From contig WKFK01000014.1 of the NCBI GenBank assembly GCA_014872815.1, forward strand, positions 1-64,000: a stretch of 64,000 bases of DNA, given 5' to 3'. How positions within the stretch are numbered: the first letter of the stretch is position 1; each line of letters begins with the position of its first letter. The position numbers and the translations under genes are program-made. Below, one piece after another: positions 7,702 to 14,980 of the stretch. Under the pieces are notes generated by a model that saw only the letters and a list, made by a program, of their open reading frames with translations, searched no databases and was not told the origin of the DNA. This stretch comes from Paracoccaceae bacterium. Lineage in GTDB: Bacteria; Pseudomonadota; Alphaproteobacteria; Rhodobacterales; Rhodobacteraceae.

Positions 7702-10391
7702 TGGGCACGCTGAATGTTCTGGTTGGCGTGTGCCTGATCTACGTCGTGTTCCTGTTTCTGATCGCCTTTGCGGCAGAGCGCGCGGCGCTGGAAGGCAAAG
7801 GCGGTTGGCTGCGCAGCCCGATGATTTATACGCTGTCGCTGTCGATCTATTGCACGGCGTGGACGTTTTACGGCGCGGTGGGCTACGCGGCGCGCTCCGG
7901 TCTGGAGTATCTGACGATCTATATTGGCCCTTCGTTGGTGATGATCGGTTGGTGGTGGCTCTTGCGCAAGTTGGTGCGGATTGGCCGCAGTCAGCGCATC
8001 ACATCGATTGCGGATTTGATTTCCTCTCGCTACGGCAAATCCAATTTGTTGGCGGTAGGCGTGACCGTTTTGGCGGTGATTGGCACCACGCCGTACATCG
8101 CCCTACAGCTGCAATCTGTAACTGTAAGTTTTGATGTTTTTTCAAGCGCTTACGGTTCGGAGTTGACGGAGGCTGCGCAGGGCAGCAATGCGCTTCTGGT
8201 GGCGGCTGGCCTGACGCTTTTTACTATTGTGTTTGGTACACGCAATCTGGATGTGAATGAGCGCCACCACGGTGTGGTGATGGCTGTGGCCGTGGAAGCG
8301 ATTGTGAAATTGTTTGCGCTGTTGGCGGTGGGGATTTTTGTGGTCTGGGGCTTGGGTGGCGGGGTCAGTGAAACTCTGGCTCGCATTGATGCCAGCGAGA
8401 TTGGGCAGTGGCAGATGCGCGGCGACCGTTGGGCGACGCTGATTTTTCTGTCGGGTGCAGCGTTTTTGTGCTTGCCACGCATGTTTCAAGTCATGGTGGT
8501 CGAGAACGAGAATGAGGACCATTTGCGCACCGCAAGCTGGGCCTTTCCGGCCTATCTGATGATCATGAGCCTGTTTGTGGTGCCGATTGCGGTGGTCGGG
8601 TTGGACCTCATGCCTGCGGGTAGCAACCCGGACTTTTTTGTGCTGACCGTACCGCTGGCGACGGGCAATGATGCGCTGGCGATGCTGAGTTTTATTGGCG
8701 GATTTTCCAGCGCGACATCGATGGTGATTGTGGCGGCGCTGGCGTTGTCGACCATGGTCTCCAACCATATTGTCATGCCGATCTGGCTGAGCACGCAAAG
8801 CGTTGGCGCGTCGGTGTCCGGCGACGTGCGCCACGTGGTCTTGCTGTCGCGGCGGATTTCCATCGGAGCGGTTGTGTTCTTGGGCTACCTCTATTTCCGC
8901 CTGTCGGGCGGGGGCAGTGCGCTGGCCTCGATGGGGCTGATTTCCTTTGCCGGCGTGGCGCAGTTTTTGCCGGTGCTGATTGGCGGGATTTTCTGGCGAG
9001 GGGCGACGCGCACAGGGGCGTTTGCGGGCCTGACTGTGGGCTTTGTGATTTGGGCTTACACGCTCCTGCTGCCCAGCTTTGGCGCGGGCACATTGGTGTC
9101 AGAAACCATGCTGGCGGAGGGGCCCATGGGGGTGGGGTGGCTGCGGCCTCAGGCGTTTTTTGGCATCACCGGCATGGACCCGTTGGTACATGCAGTGTTC
9201 TGGTCCATCCTATTGAATACAATGAGCTTCTTTATTGCGTCACTGGTGGGGTTCCCGTCGCCGCTTGAGCGTTTGCAGGGCGCGCAGTTTGTGAATGTGT
9301 TTGAGCATAGCTCCACACCGCAGAGCTGGGGAGGCAGTCTGGCGCAGACTGAGGATCTGATGGTGATGGCGCAGCGCATCATCGGCGCGCGGGAGGCGCA
9401 AAACCTGTTTGAACGCGAAGCCAAGCGGCAGGGCATGAGTGGACTGTTACCGGAACCGTCGCCCGACTTTTTGCAGCGTTTGGAGCGGGAATTGGCGGGC
9501 TCTGTGGGGGCGGCAACGGCACATGCGATGATTGGGCAGATTGTCGGTGGTGCGTCGGTGTCGGTTGAAGATCTGATGGCGGTGGCGGATGAGACCGCGC
9601 AGATGATGGAATACTCCAGCCGGTTGGAGGCCAAATCAGAAGAACAGGCGCGCACGGCGCGGCAGTTGCGTCAAGCCAACGAGAAGTTGACGCTGATTTC
9701 GGAGCAAAAAGACAGCTTCCTTAGTCAGGTGAGCCATGAGCTGCGCACGCCGATGACCTCCATTCGCGCCTTCTCGGAAATCCTGCGGGACAGTGACCGG
9801 TTGAGCGAAGAGGAGAAGATTAAATACAGCTCGATCATTCATGATGAAGCGCTGCGGCTGACACGGTTGTTGGATGATTTGCTGGATCTGAGTGTGTTGG
9901 AGAGCGGGCGGGTGAACCTGAACCTGCAAAGCGGGTCATTGAAAGGCATTTTAGATCACGCGGTGTCGAGTGCCTTGACTGGGGCAGGAACCAGCAAGGT
10001 GCAGGTCGTGCGCGATAGTCAGCAAGAAGAGGTGATGCTCTACACCGACCTGGATCGGCTGAGCCAAGTGTTCATCAACCTTATTGGAAACGCTCAGAAA
10101 TATTGCGATGCCAGCGTGCCGAAGCTGCGCATTGAAGTGGGGCACAGTACTGGGGCTTTGGTGGTGGATTTCATCGACAATGGCAGTGGTATCCCGAAGG
10201 TGGAGCAGGCGGTTATTTTCGAAAAATTCTCCCGCACGGGGGAGCAGAGGGTCAAAGGCGCGGGGCTTGGTCTGGCGATTTGTCGCGAGATTATGACCCG
10301 TTTGGGAGGGACGGTGGAGTACCTTCCCGGGCAGGGGGGCGCGGCCTTTCGGGTGACCTTACCGGAAGAGGCCGCATTGGCAGCGCAATAG
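7701..10391 (+). CDS. SLC5 transporter-STAC-histidine kinase fusion (CrbS-like acetate sensor)
   Basis: An 896-aa sensor. Residues 1 to about 500 are a sodium:solute symporter (SLC5) with about 13 membrane segments (SIYCTAWTFYGAVGYAARSG near 50). Residues about 545-625 match the STAC linker (GLLPEPSPDFLQRLERELAG...ATAHAMIG). Then come a coiled coil and the kinase: H-box SQVSHELRTP with H679, N-box FINLIGNAQKYCD, G1 DNGSGIP and G2 GAGLGLAI. No PAS domain is visible, unlike CrbS. CrbS-type kinases control acs in response to acetate; the acs gene 7.7 kb away and the ScfR regulator make the same role likely here. It is translationally coupled to the small membrane gene. Confidence 0.88.
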   Translation: MGTLNVLVGVCLIYVVFLFLIAFAAERAALEGKGGWLRSPMIYTLSLSIYCTAWTFYGAVGYAARSGLEYLTIYIGPSLVMIGWWWLLRKLVRIGRSQRITSIADLISSRYGKSNLLAVGVTVLAVIGTTPYIALQLQSVTVSFDVFSSAYGSELTEAAQGSNALLVAAGLTLFTIVFGTRNLDVNERHHGVVMAVAVEAIVKLFALLAVGIFVVWGLGGGVSETLARIDASEIGQWQMRGDRWATLIFLSGAAFLCLPRMFQVMVVENENEDHLRTASWAFPAYLMIMSLFVVPIAVVGLDLMPAGSNPDFFVLTVPLATGNDALAMLSFIGGFSSATSMVIVAALALSTMVSNHIVMPIWLSTQSVGASVSGDVRHVVLLSRRISIGAVVFLGYLYFRLSGGGSALASMGLISFAGVAQFLPVLIGGIFWRGATRTGAFAGLTVGFVIWAYTLLLPSFGAGTLVSETMLAEGPMGVGWLRPQAFFGITGMDPLVHAVFWSILLNTMSFFIASLVGFPSPLERLQGAQFVNVFEHSSTPQSWGGSLAQTEDLMVMAQRIIGAREAQNLFEREAKRQGMSGLLPEPSPDFLQRLERELAGSVGAATAHAMIGQIVGGASVSVEDLMAVADETAQMMEYSSRLEAKSEEQARTARQLRQANEKLTLISEQKDSFLSQVSHELRTPMTSIRAFSEILRDSDRLSEEEKIKYSSIIHDEALRLTRLLDDLLDLSVLESGRVNLNLQSGSLKGILDHAVSSALTGAGTSKVQVVRDSQQEEVMLYTDLDRLSQVFINLIGNAQKYCDASVPKLRIEVGHSTGALVVDFIDNGSGIPKVEQAVIFEKFSRTGEQRVKGAGLGLAICREIMTRLGGTVEYLPGQGGAAFRVTLPEEAALAAQ

Positions 10392-10491
10392 GCGCAATTT
10401 CACTCGGTTTTTGATGGTCTCGTAGAGGCTCTGTTAACCTTATTGCGGCACATCTGTCCTGTAAGGAGCCACAAATAGGGCAGATCCGGAT

Positions 10492-11787
10492 ATGAGTGAA
10501 ACTCAAGCCACCTCTATTCTACGACGTAAAGCAGCGGATGGGCGGACCGAGCACCAGGCGCGCGCGATGACCCCCAACAAGGCCCTGCGCCTTGGCCTCG
10601 CTTTGGCGGCGGAAAAGGGTATGGATCTGGCGCTGGATGTGACCGATGTGCGCCATGTGAAGCTGCCGCACCGGGCCGTTGAGGTGACGCTGGACAATGA
10701 ATCCCTGTTGATCTTGCTTGAAGGGCAGAATGGCGAGCCCGGTGCGCTGGCGATGGATATGCAGGTGATGGCGGGTTTGGTAGAGTTCCAAACACTTGGT
10801 CAGGTTGTGCCAAAGCCGGTGACGGATCGTGTGCCCACCAAGGTGGATGCTGCGCTGATCACGCCGTTTTTGGAAGACGCGCTGATGCGCTATGTGCGCA
10901 TGCTGGCCGAAGAAGGCGAGGCGCCTTACTGGCTGCAGCACTACAAATTTGGCGCGATGATGCAGGACACGCGCACGTTGTCACTGGCGATGACAGCGCA
11001 GGATTATCATATGTTTGTGCTCGACGTGAAACTGGAGCGCGGCAAGAAAACCGGCACTATGGCGTTGCTGTTCCCGGATGTGCAGGTGTTGATTGATGAG
11101 CCTGAGGCGGATGCGGAAACCGACGCCGAGAAATTCCAGAACGGTGTGAAAGAGGCAAGCACGGTGCTGACTGCGGTGGTGGGCAAGATCAGCCTGCCCA
11201 TTGCGCAAATTCAGGCGTTGCAAGCGGGGGATACGTTGCCACTTGGCGAGGATGCCATGCAACATGCCACGCTCGAAGCGCTGACCGGTGAAGAGATTGC
11301 CGAGATCCGGATTGGGCAGCTGAACGGTATGCGCGCAGTTTGTGTTCCGGGGCTGGTCGGGGCGGCTCCTGCTGCGTCCTCGTCTACGGAGTTGGCTGTG
11401 CCGGATATGCCGGACATTGGTATGCCAGATATGGGGGCGCCAGAGATGCCTGCGATGGACATGCCCGCGATGGATATGCCCGCGATGGGCGGCATGGATG
11501 ACCTTGGGGGCGATCTGCCTGGGATGGCGGAGATGCCTGCGCTGGATGGCGGAGAGCTGCCAGATATGGGTGGCGATCTGCCTGATCTTGGCGGTGATTT
11601 GCCGGATCTGGGTGGTGGCGGCCTACCGGACCTTGAGCCAATGGGCGAGATGGGGGTTGGTCTGGATGCGGACAACGGCATGGAAGATCTTGCCGGGTTG
11701 GATGATATCGACGATCTGATTCAGTTGGGAAGCGACGATATTGGAGATCCGGCGGCGCTGGCTGATTTGGATTTAACGGGCACGTAA
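10492..11787 (+). CDS. Orphan FliM/FliN-family (SpoA) protein with repetitive acidic tail
   Basis: A 431-aa protein. An N-terminal FliM-like helical part (KALRLGLALAAEKGMDLALDV) leads to a SpoA domain at about residues 222-288 (VVGKISLPIAQIQALQAGDTLPL...IRIGQLNGMRAV), as in the flagellar switch proteins FliM/FliN. The last 130 residues are a low-complexity run of PDM, PAMDM, GDLPDLG and similar units, rich in Met, Pro, Gly and Asp. No flagellar gene is nearby. Role unknown; it may bind switch-complex or secretion-type partners. The ribosome site directly upstream is weak; AAGGAG occurs about 25 nt upstream. An intrinsic terminator follows. Confidence 0.75.
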   Translation: MSETQATSILRRKAADGRTEHQARAMTPNKALRLGLALAAEKGMDLALDVTDVRHVKLPHRAVEVTLDNESLLILLEGQNGEPGALAMDMQVMAGLVEFQTLGQVVPKPVTDRVPTKVDAALITPFLEDALMRYVRMLAEEGEAPYWLQHYKFGAMMQDTRTLSLAMTAQDYHMFVLDVKLERGKKTGTMALLFPDVQVLIDEPEADAETDAEKFQNGVKEASTVLTAVVGKISLPIAQIQALQAGDTLPLGEDAMQHATLEALTGEEIAEIRIGQLNGMRAVCVPGLVGAAPAASSSTELAVPDMPDIGMPDMGAPEMPAMDMPAMDMPAMGGMDDLGGDLPGMAEMPALDGGELPDMGGDLPDLGGDLPDLGGGGLPDLEPMGEMGVGLDADNGMEDLAGLDDIDDLIQLGSDDIGDPAALADLDLTGT

Positions 11788-11817
11788 GACTTTCGAGCAG
11801 TCTTAACGAGCAGACAC

Positions 11818-11850
11818 AAAAAAGCCCCGCCGGAAGAGCGGGGCTTTTTG
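11818..11850. terminator. Bidirectional intrinsic terminator
   Basis: A GC-rich stem (GCCCCGC / GCGGGGC) with a 7-nt loop, flanked by A6 on the left and T5 on the right, so it can stop transcription from both sides. It sits between the SpoA-protein gene (plus) and the sulfur cassette (minus). A second small hairpin (AAGACT / AGTCTT) overlaps the stop codon at 11786-11804. Confidence 0.85.
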
Positions 11851-11869
11851 TATTAACGGGGGCAAGTGA

Positions 11870-12298
11870 TTAGCCCTCAGATTTGATCGCGTCCAGATGG
11901 GGAGCCAAGCCGGAAATATCGTAGCCGCCATTGGCTGCAGCATTTACGATATCGGCCGAGTCCATGTCTTTGGCCTGAGACAGCGCCCAGCAGATGGTGG
12001 AGCGTGTGCCAGAGCGGCAATAGGCCAGAACCTTGCCTTCCGCATTTGCCAAGCTGTCGCGTTGCAGAGCTTGGCGGTCCGGTGTCATCGTGTCCATGGT
12101 CAGCGGATTGACCACATATTGCAGGCCCGCGGCTTCGGCGGCGGCGCGCATGGTTTCGGAATGCTGATCCGGGCCCACCTCGTTGTCGGGGCGGTTGTTG
12201 ATGACAAGCCCAAAGCCAGCTTCGGCAAGGGCGGCAAAATCTGCAGCGTCAATCTGTGGCGCGGCAAAGAAGCGGTCGGTGATCTGACGAATATCCAT
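11870..12298 (-). CDS. DUF442/TIGR01244-type sulfurtransferase (rhodanese-like)
   Basis: A 142-aa protein of the DUF442 family, the same fold as the N-terminal half of the Blh protein. The six-residue active loop C94-R-S-G-T-R99 is of the rhodanese CxxGxR type and would carry a persulfide on C94. Conserved NNRPDNE near residue 34 also fits. Last gene of a four-gene cassette with two YeeE/YedE membrane proteins and an ETHE1-like hydrolase, i.e. sulfide/persulfide detoxification. In many bacteria this domain is fused to the hydrolase; here the two are separate. Confidence 0.88.
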   Translation of the reverse strand: MDIRQITDRFFAAPQIDAADFAALAEAGFGLVINNRPDNEVGPDQHSETMRAAAEAAGLQYVVNPLTMDTMTPDRQALQRDSLANAEGKVLAYCRSGTRSTICWALSQAKDMDSADIVNAAANGGYDISGLAPHLDAIKSEG

Positions 12299-12307
12299 GG
12301 CGATTGC

Positions 12308-12742
12308 TTACTCGGCGGGAACGGCGCTGTCCAGTTGCGCGCGCGCCAGAGGGGCCAGTACCATGCCAGCGAGCATTGCCGCGAAGAACACCCAATGCGG
12401 CCAGCCGCCGTAGCTGAGCGAGGCAACCGCTGGACCGGGGCAGAGACCGGCGAGCCCCCAGCCGATGCCAAACAGGATCGAGCCCAGGACCAAATTGCGA
12501 CCCAGCTTTGGTTCTGGTGGGGCAGGGAATTCGCCGCCTACAATAGGTTTGCGCCCGTTGGTCAGCAGCCAGGCAATGGCCATTGGAATGATTGCGCCGC
12601 CCATGACAAAGGCCAGAGTTGGGTCCCAGTTGCCAAAGACGTCCAGCCAGCCTTGCACCTTGGAGGTGTCGGTCATGCCAGAAATGAACAGGCCTGCGCC
12701 AAACAGGCCGCCTGCGATCAGGGCAAGAAACATGCGGGTCAT
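12308..12742 (-). CDS. YeeE/YedE-family sulfur-compound transporter half (PmpB-like)
   Basis: A 144-aa protein with four hydrophobic segments. The motif GWGLAGLCPGPAVA near residue 100, with its conserved cysteine, is the mark of the second half of the YeeE/YedE fold. Together with the preceding gene (1-nt overlap) it should form the two-part membrane channel for sulfur species such as thiosulfate or (poly)sulfide. The first residues ([23 protein letters not shown]) match homologues, supporting the start. Confidence 0.88.
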   Translation of the reverse strand: MTRMFLALIAGGLFGAGLFISGMTDTSKVQGWLDVFGNWDPTLAFVMGGAIIPMAIAWLLTNGRKPIVGGEFPAPPEPKLGRNLVLGSILFGIGWGLAGLCPGPAVASLSYGGWPHWVFFAAMLAGMVLAPLARAQLDSAVPAE

Positions 12743-13179
12743 CAGATCACTCCCAGAAGGTGGCGGAAGAGCACAACGGTCAGGCCGCCGGCCATGATGT
12801 AGAACACGGTGGCCACAATCCCGCGCAAGGACAGGCGGGAGATGCCACAGACGCCGTGGCCGGAGGTGCAGCCATTGGCGAGGCGGGTGCCGACGCCGAC
12901 ACAGAGGCCGGCCGCAATCAGCACAGCAATGTTGGTGGTGGCGTGGGTGTCCACGTCAGAGAACATGGGGTAGAGCAATACGGGCATCAGAAAGACACCG
13001 GCCAAAAAGGCGAGACGTTCGGCCATATTGCTTTTGCCGGAGCCGTCCACCAAGCCGCCGAGAATGCCGCTGGCGCCCATCACGCGCCCGTTGCCCAGCA
13101 GAAAGACGGCGCCGCCAAGGCCGATGAGAAGGCCGCCGCCCAGCCCATAGAGCCAGTCGGTAGGTATAGTGTTTAGCAT
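12742..13179 (-). CDS. YeeE/YedE-family sulfur-compound transporter half (PmpA-like)
   Basis: A 145-aa membrane protein whose motif [19 protein letters not shown] near residues 97-115 carries the conserved cysteines of the YeeE/YedE family. An earlier stretch, [18 protein letters not shown], is also family-typical. It lies between the ETHE1-like gene (31-nt gap) and the second YeeE gene (overlap), so all four genes are one operon. Direction and substrate of transport are not shown by the sequence. Confidence 0.88.
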   Translation of the reverse strand: MLNTIPTDWLYGLGGGLLIGLGGAVFLLGNGRVMGASGILGGLVDGSGKSNMAERLAFLAGVFLMPVLLYPMFSDVDTHATTNIAVLIAAGLCVGVGTRLANGCTSGHGVCGISRLSLRGIVATVFYIMAGGLTVVLFRHLLGVI

Positions 13180-13210
13180 ATTTTTTCCTTTGGTGTTCGC
13201 GCGTTAAGGG

Positions 13211-14074
13211 TCAAAGTTTATTTACTGGAACCTTGAGGAAGACGTCGCCTTCTTCATCAGCTTCCGGCATTTGCCCGGCGCGCATGTTCACTTGCAGCGA
13301 TGGGATGATGAGTTTGGGCATCGCCAAAGTGGCGTCTCGGCTGTCGCGCATTTTGACAAAGCTGTCTTTGTCTGCGCCGTCACCGACATGTACGTTGTTG
13401 GCCTTTTGCTCCCCCACCGTGGTTTCCCAGGCGTATTCATCGCGACCCGGTGCCTTGTAGTCATGACCGACAAAAATGCGGGTCTCGTCAGGCAGGGCGA
13501 GGATTTTCTGGATCGACTGATACAGCGTTTCCGATGAGCCGCCCGGGAAGTCACAGCGGGCGGTGCCGAAGTCCGGCATGAACAGGGTGTCGCCAACAAA
13601 GGCGGCGTCGCCAATCACATAGGTCATGCAGGCCGGAGTGTGGCCGGGGGTATGCAATACGTCGCCGCGCAGTTGCCCAATCATGAAGCTGTCGCCTTCT
13701 TCGAACAGTTTGTCGAATTGGCTGCCGTCTCTTTGGAACTCGGTGCCTTCGTTGAAGACCTTGCCAAAGGTGTCCTGCACAATGGTGATGTTTTTACCGA
13801 TGCCAATTTTGCCGCCGATCTTTTCTTGCAAGTAAGGCGCGGCGGAGAGGTGGTCTGCGTGTACGTGGCTCTCGAGAATCCATTCCACCTTCAAATTATG
13901 CTTTTCAACGTGGGCGATGATCTCATCGGCGGATTTGGTATCGGTGCGACCGGAGCTGTAGTCAAAGTCCAGAACGCTGTCGATAATGGCGCACGATGCC
14001 CCGGCGGGGTCTTTCACAACAAATGAAATTGTGTTCGTCGCATTGTCAAAAAAGGCTGTTACGTCGGGGGTCAT
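13211..14074 (-). CDS. ETHE1/Blh-like metallo-beta-lactamase-fold persulfide dioxygenase
   Basis: A 287-aa protein from the ATG at 14072-14074 (MTPDVTAFFDNATNTISFVV). The frame is open 192 nt further upstream, but that part has no family similarity. Metal motif: H70-V-H72-A-D74-H75, then HTPGHTP, FVGDTLF and FVGHDY. These are the persulfide-dioxygenase-like residues, which use iron to oxidise glutathione persulfide to sulfite. First gene of the sulfide cassette. No ArsR-type sulfide sensor (BigR/SqrR) is adjacent, so regulation would be from elsewhere. Confidence 0.88.
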   Translation of the reverse strand: MTPDVTAFFDNATNTISFVVKDPAGASCAIIDSVLDFDYSSGRTDTKSADEIIAHVEKHNLKVEWILESHVHADHLSAAPYLQEKIGGKIGIGKNITIVQDTFGKVFNEGTEFQRDGSQFDKLFEEGDSFMIGQLRGDVLHTPGHTPACMTYVIGDAAFVGDTLFMPDFGTARCDFPGGSSETLYQSIQKILALPDETRIFVGHDYKAPGRDEYAWETTVGEQKANNVHVGDGADKDSFVKMRDSRDATLAMPKLIIPSLQVNMRAGQMPEADEEGDVFLKVPVNKL

Positions 14075-14283
14075 GGCGATTCCTCTATTTGCTGAGAAAC
14101 ATATATTAAAGATTGCATGTGTTTCAAGGTGCGGGTGCATTTTGTGATGAAAACCGCCGCGGTGCGACGTGTTTTTGGGCGGTGCTTGATGTGAATCAAG
14201 GCGCAACTTGGGCGCTACTGTCAAGGTGCGTGCGGGATTTGAGATCGCAGGTTTCGGCGGTGTCATGACAAATGGAGACGACG

Positions 14284-14604
14284 ATGACAGACCATAGCAA
14301 ATACAAGGCAGCCTTGCTTAAGCGCTTGTCAGAACTGGATAAACGTCTGCACGCCATCGAAGCGGAGCTGGATGCGCCGCATTCCAAAGATTGGGATGAA
14401 GCCGCCGTGGAGCACGAGGGCGACGAGGTGCTTGAGGGGCTCGGTACCAGCGGGCAGGAAGAAATTCGTCGCATTCAGGCCGCACTGGAGCGGATGCGTG
14501 CCGGTGAGTATGGTTTTTGCGTAAAGTGTGGCGAGGCTATCGCTGTTGCGCGATTGGATGTGGTGCCGGATGCGCCGCTATGTAGCGGCTGTGCTGCGGG
14601 CTAG
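14284..14604 (+). CDS. DksA/TraR-family zinc-finger protein
   Basis: A 106-aa protein. I use the ATG at 14284, preceded by GGAGA; another ATG lies 12 nt upstream. An N-terminal coiled coil (residues 5-32) with the acidic region DWDEAAVEHEGDEVLEGLG is followed by a four-cysteine zinc finger: C79, C82, C100, C103. DksA-like factors bind the RNA polymerase secondary channel. It is shorter than DksA itself (about 150 aa), so a small TraR/DksA-like regulator is the better label. It is divergent from the persulfide cassette with a 209-bp spacer. Confidence 0.85.
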   Translation: MTDHSKYKAALLKRLSELDKRLHAIEAELDAPHSKDWDEAAVEHEGDEVLEGLGTSGQEEIRRIQAALERMRAGEYGFCVKCGEAIAVARLDVVPDAPLCSGCAAG

Positions 14605-14652
14605 CCCGCGCCGGCACACTCAGACTTGGAATTTGCGTAGGGAGGACGTGAG

Positions 14653-14868
14653 ATGACTGTGGACCAACTGTTGAACCGTGCAGAGGCGCTGGAAACTAAG
14701 ATTCACAAGGCGGACACTGGGGACCGTTATGAACTGCATCAGCAGCTGCATCGGACTTTGATGAATATTGAGCAGAGCGGCGGCCGTGTGCCTGCGCGTT
14801 TGCGGCGGCTGGACCTGGATCTGCTGGATCAGGAAATCGAAGACAGTTTTGACAACATGCCTGTGTGA
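14653..14868 (+). CDS. Small conserved-looking protein of unknown function
   Basis: 71 aa, charged and helical throughout (TVDQLLNRAEALETKIHKADTGDRYELHQQLHRTL), ending with a run of acidic residues. A ribosome site, GGGAGG, lies 7 nt before the ATG. It is 48 nt downstream of the DksA-like gene and probably in the same transcript. No domain recognised. GC-skewed codon use matches the neighbours, which supports a real gene. Confidence 0.7.
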   Translation: MTVDQLLNRAEALETKIHKADTGDRYELHQQLHRTLMNIEQSGGRVPARLRRLDLDLLDQEIEDSFDNMPV

Positions 14869-14980
14869 CAGATGTGCCGATCTGAGTGCGGCCTGTGGAT
14901 AACTGGGCTTGCGCAGCGGCCTTCTGCGGTTAAACTCTGAAAACACAAGGGCTTGCGCCCGTGTTTGTCGGGGTTGAGGC

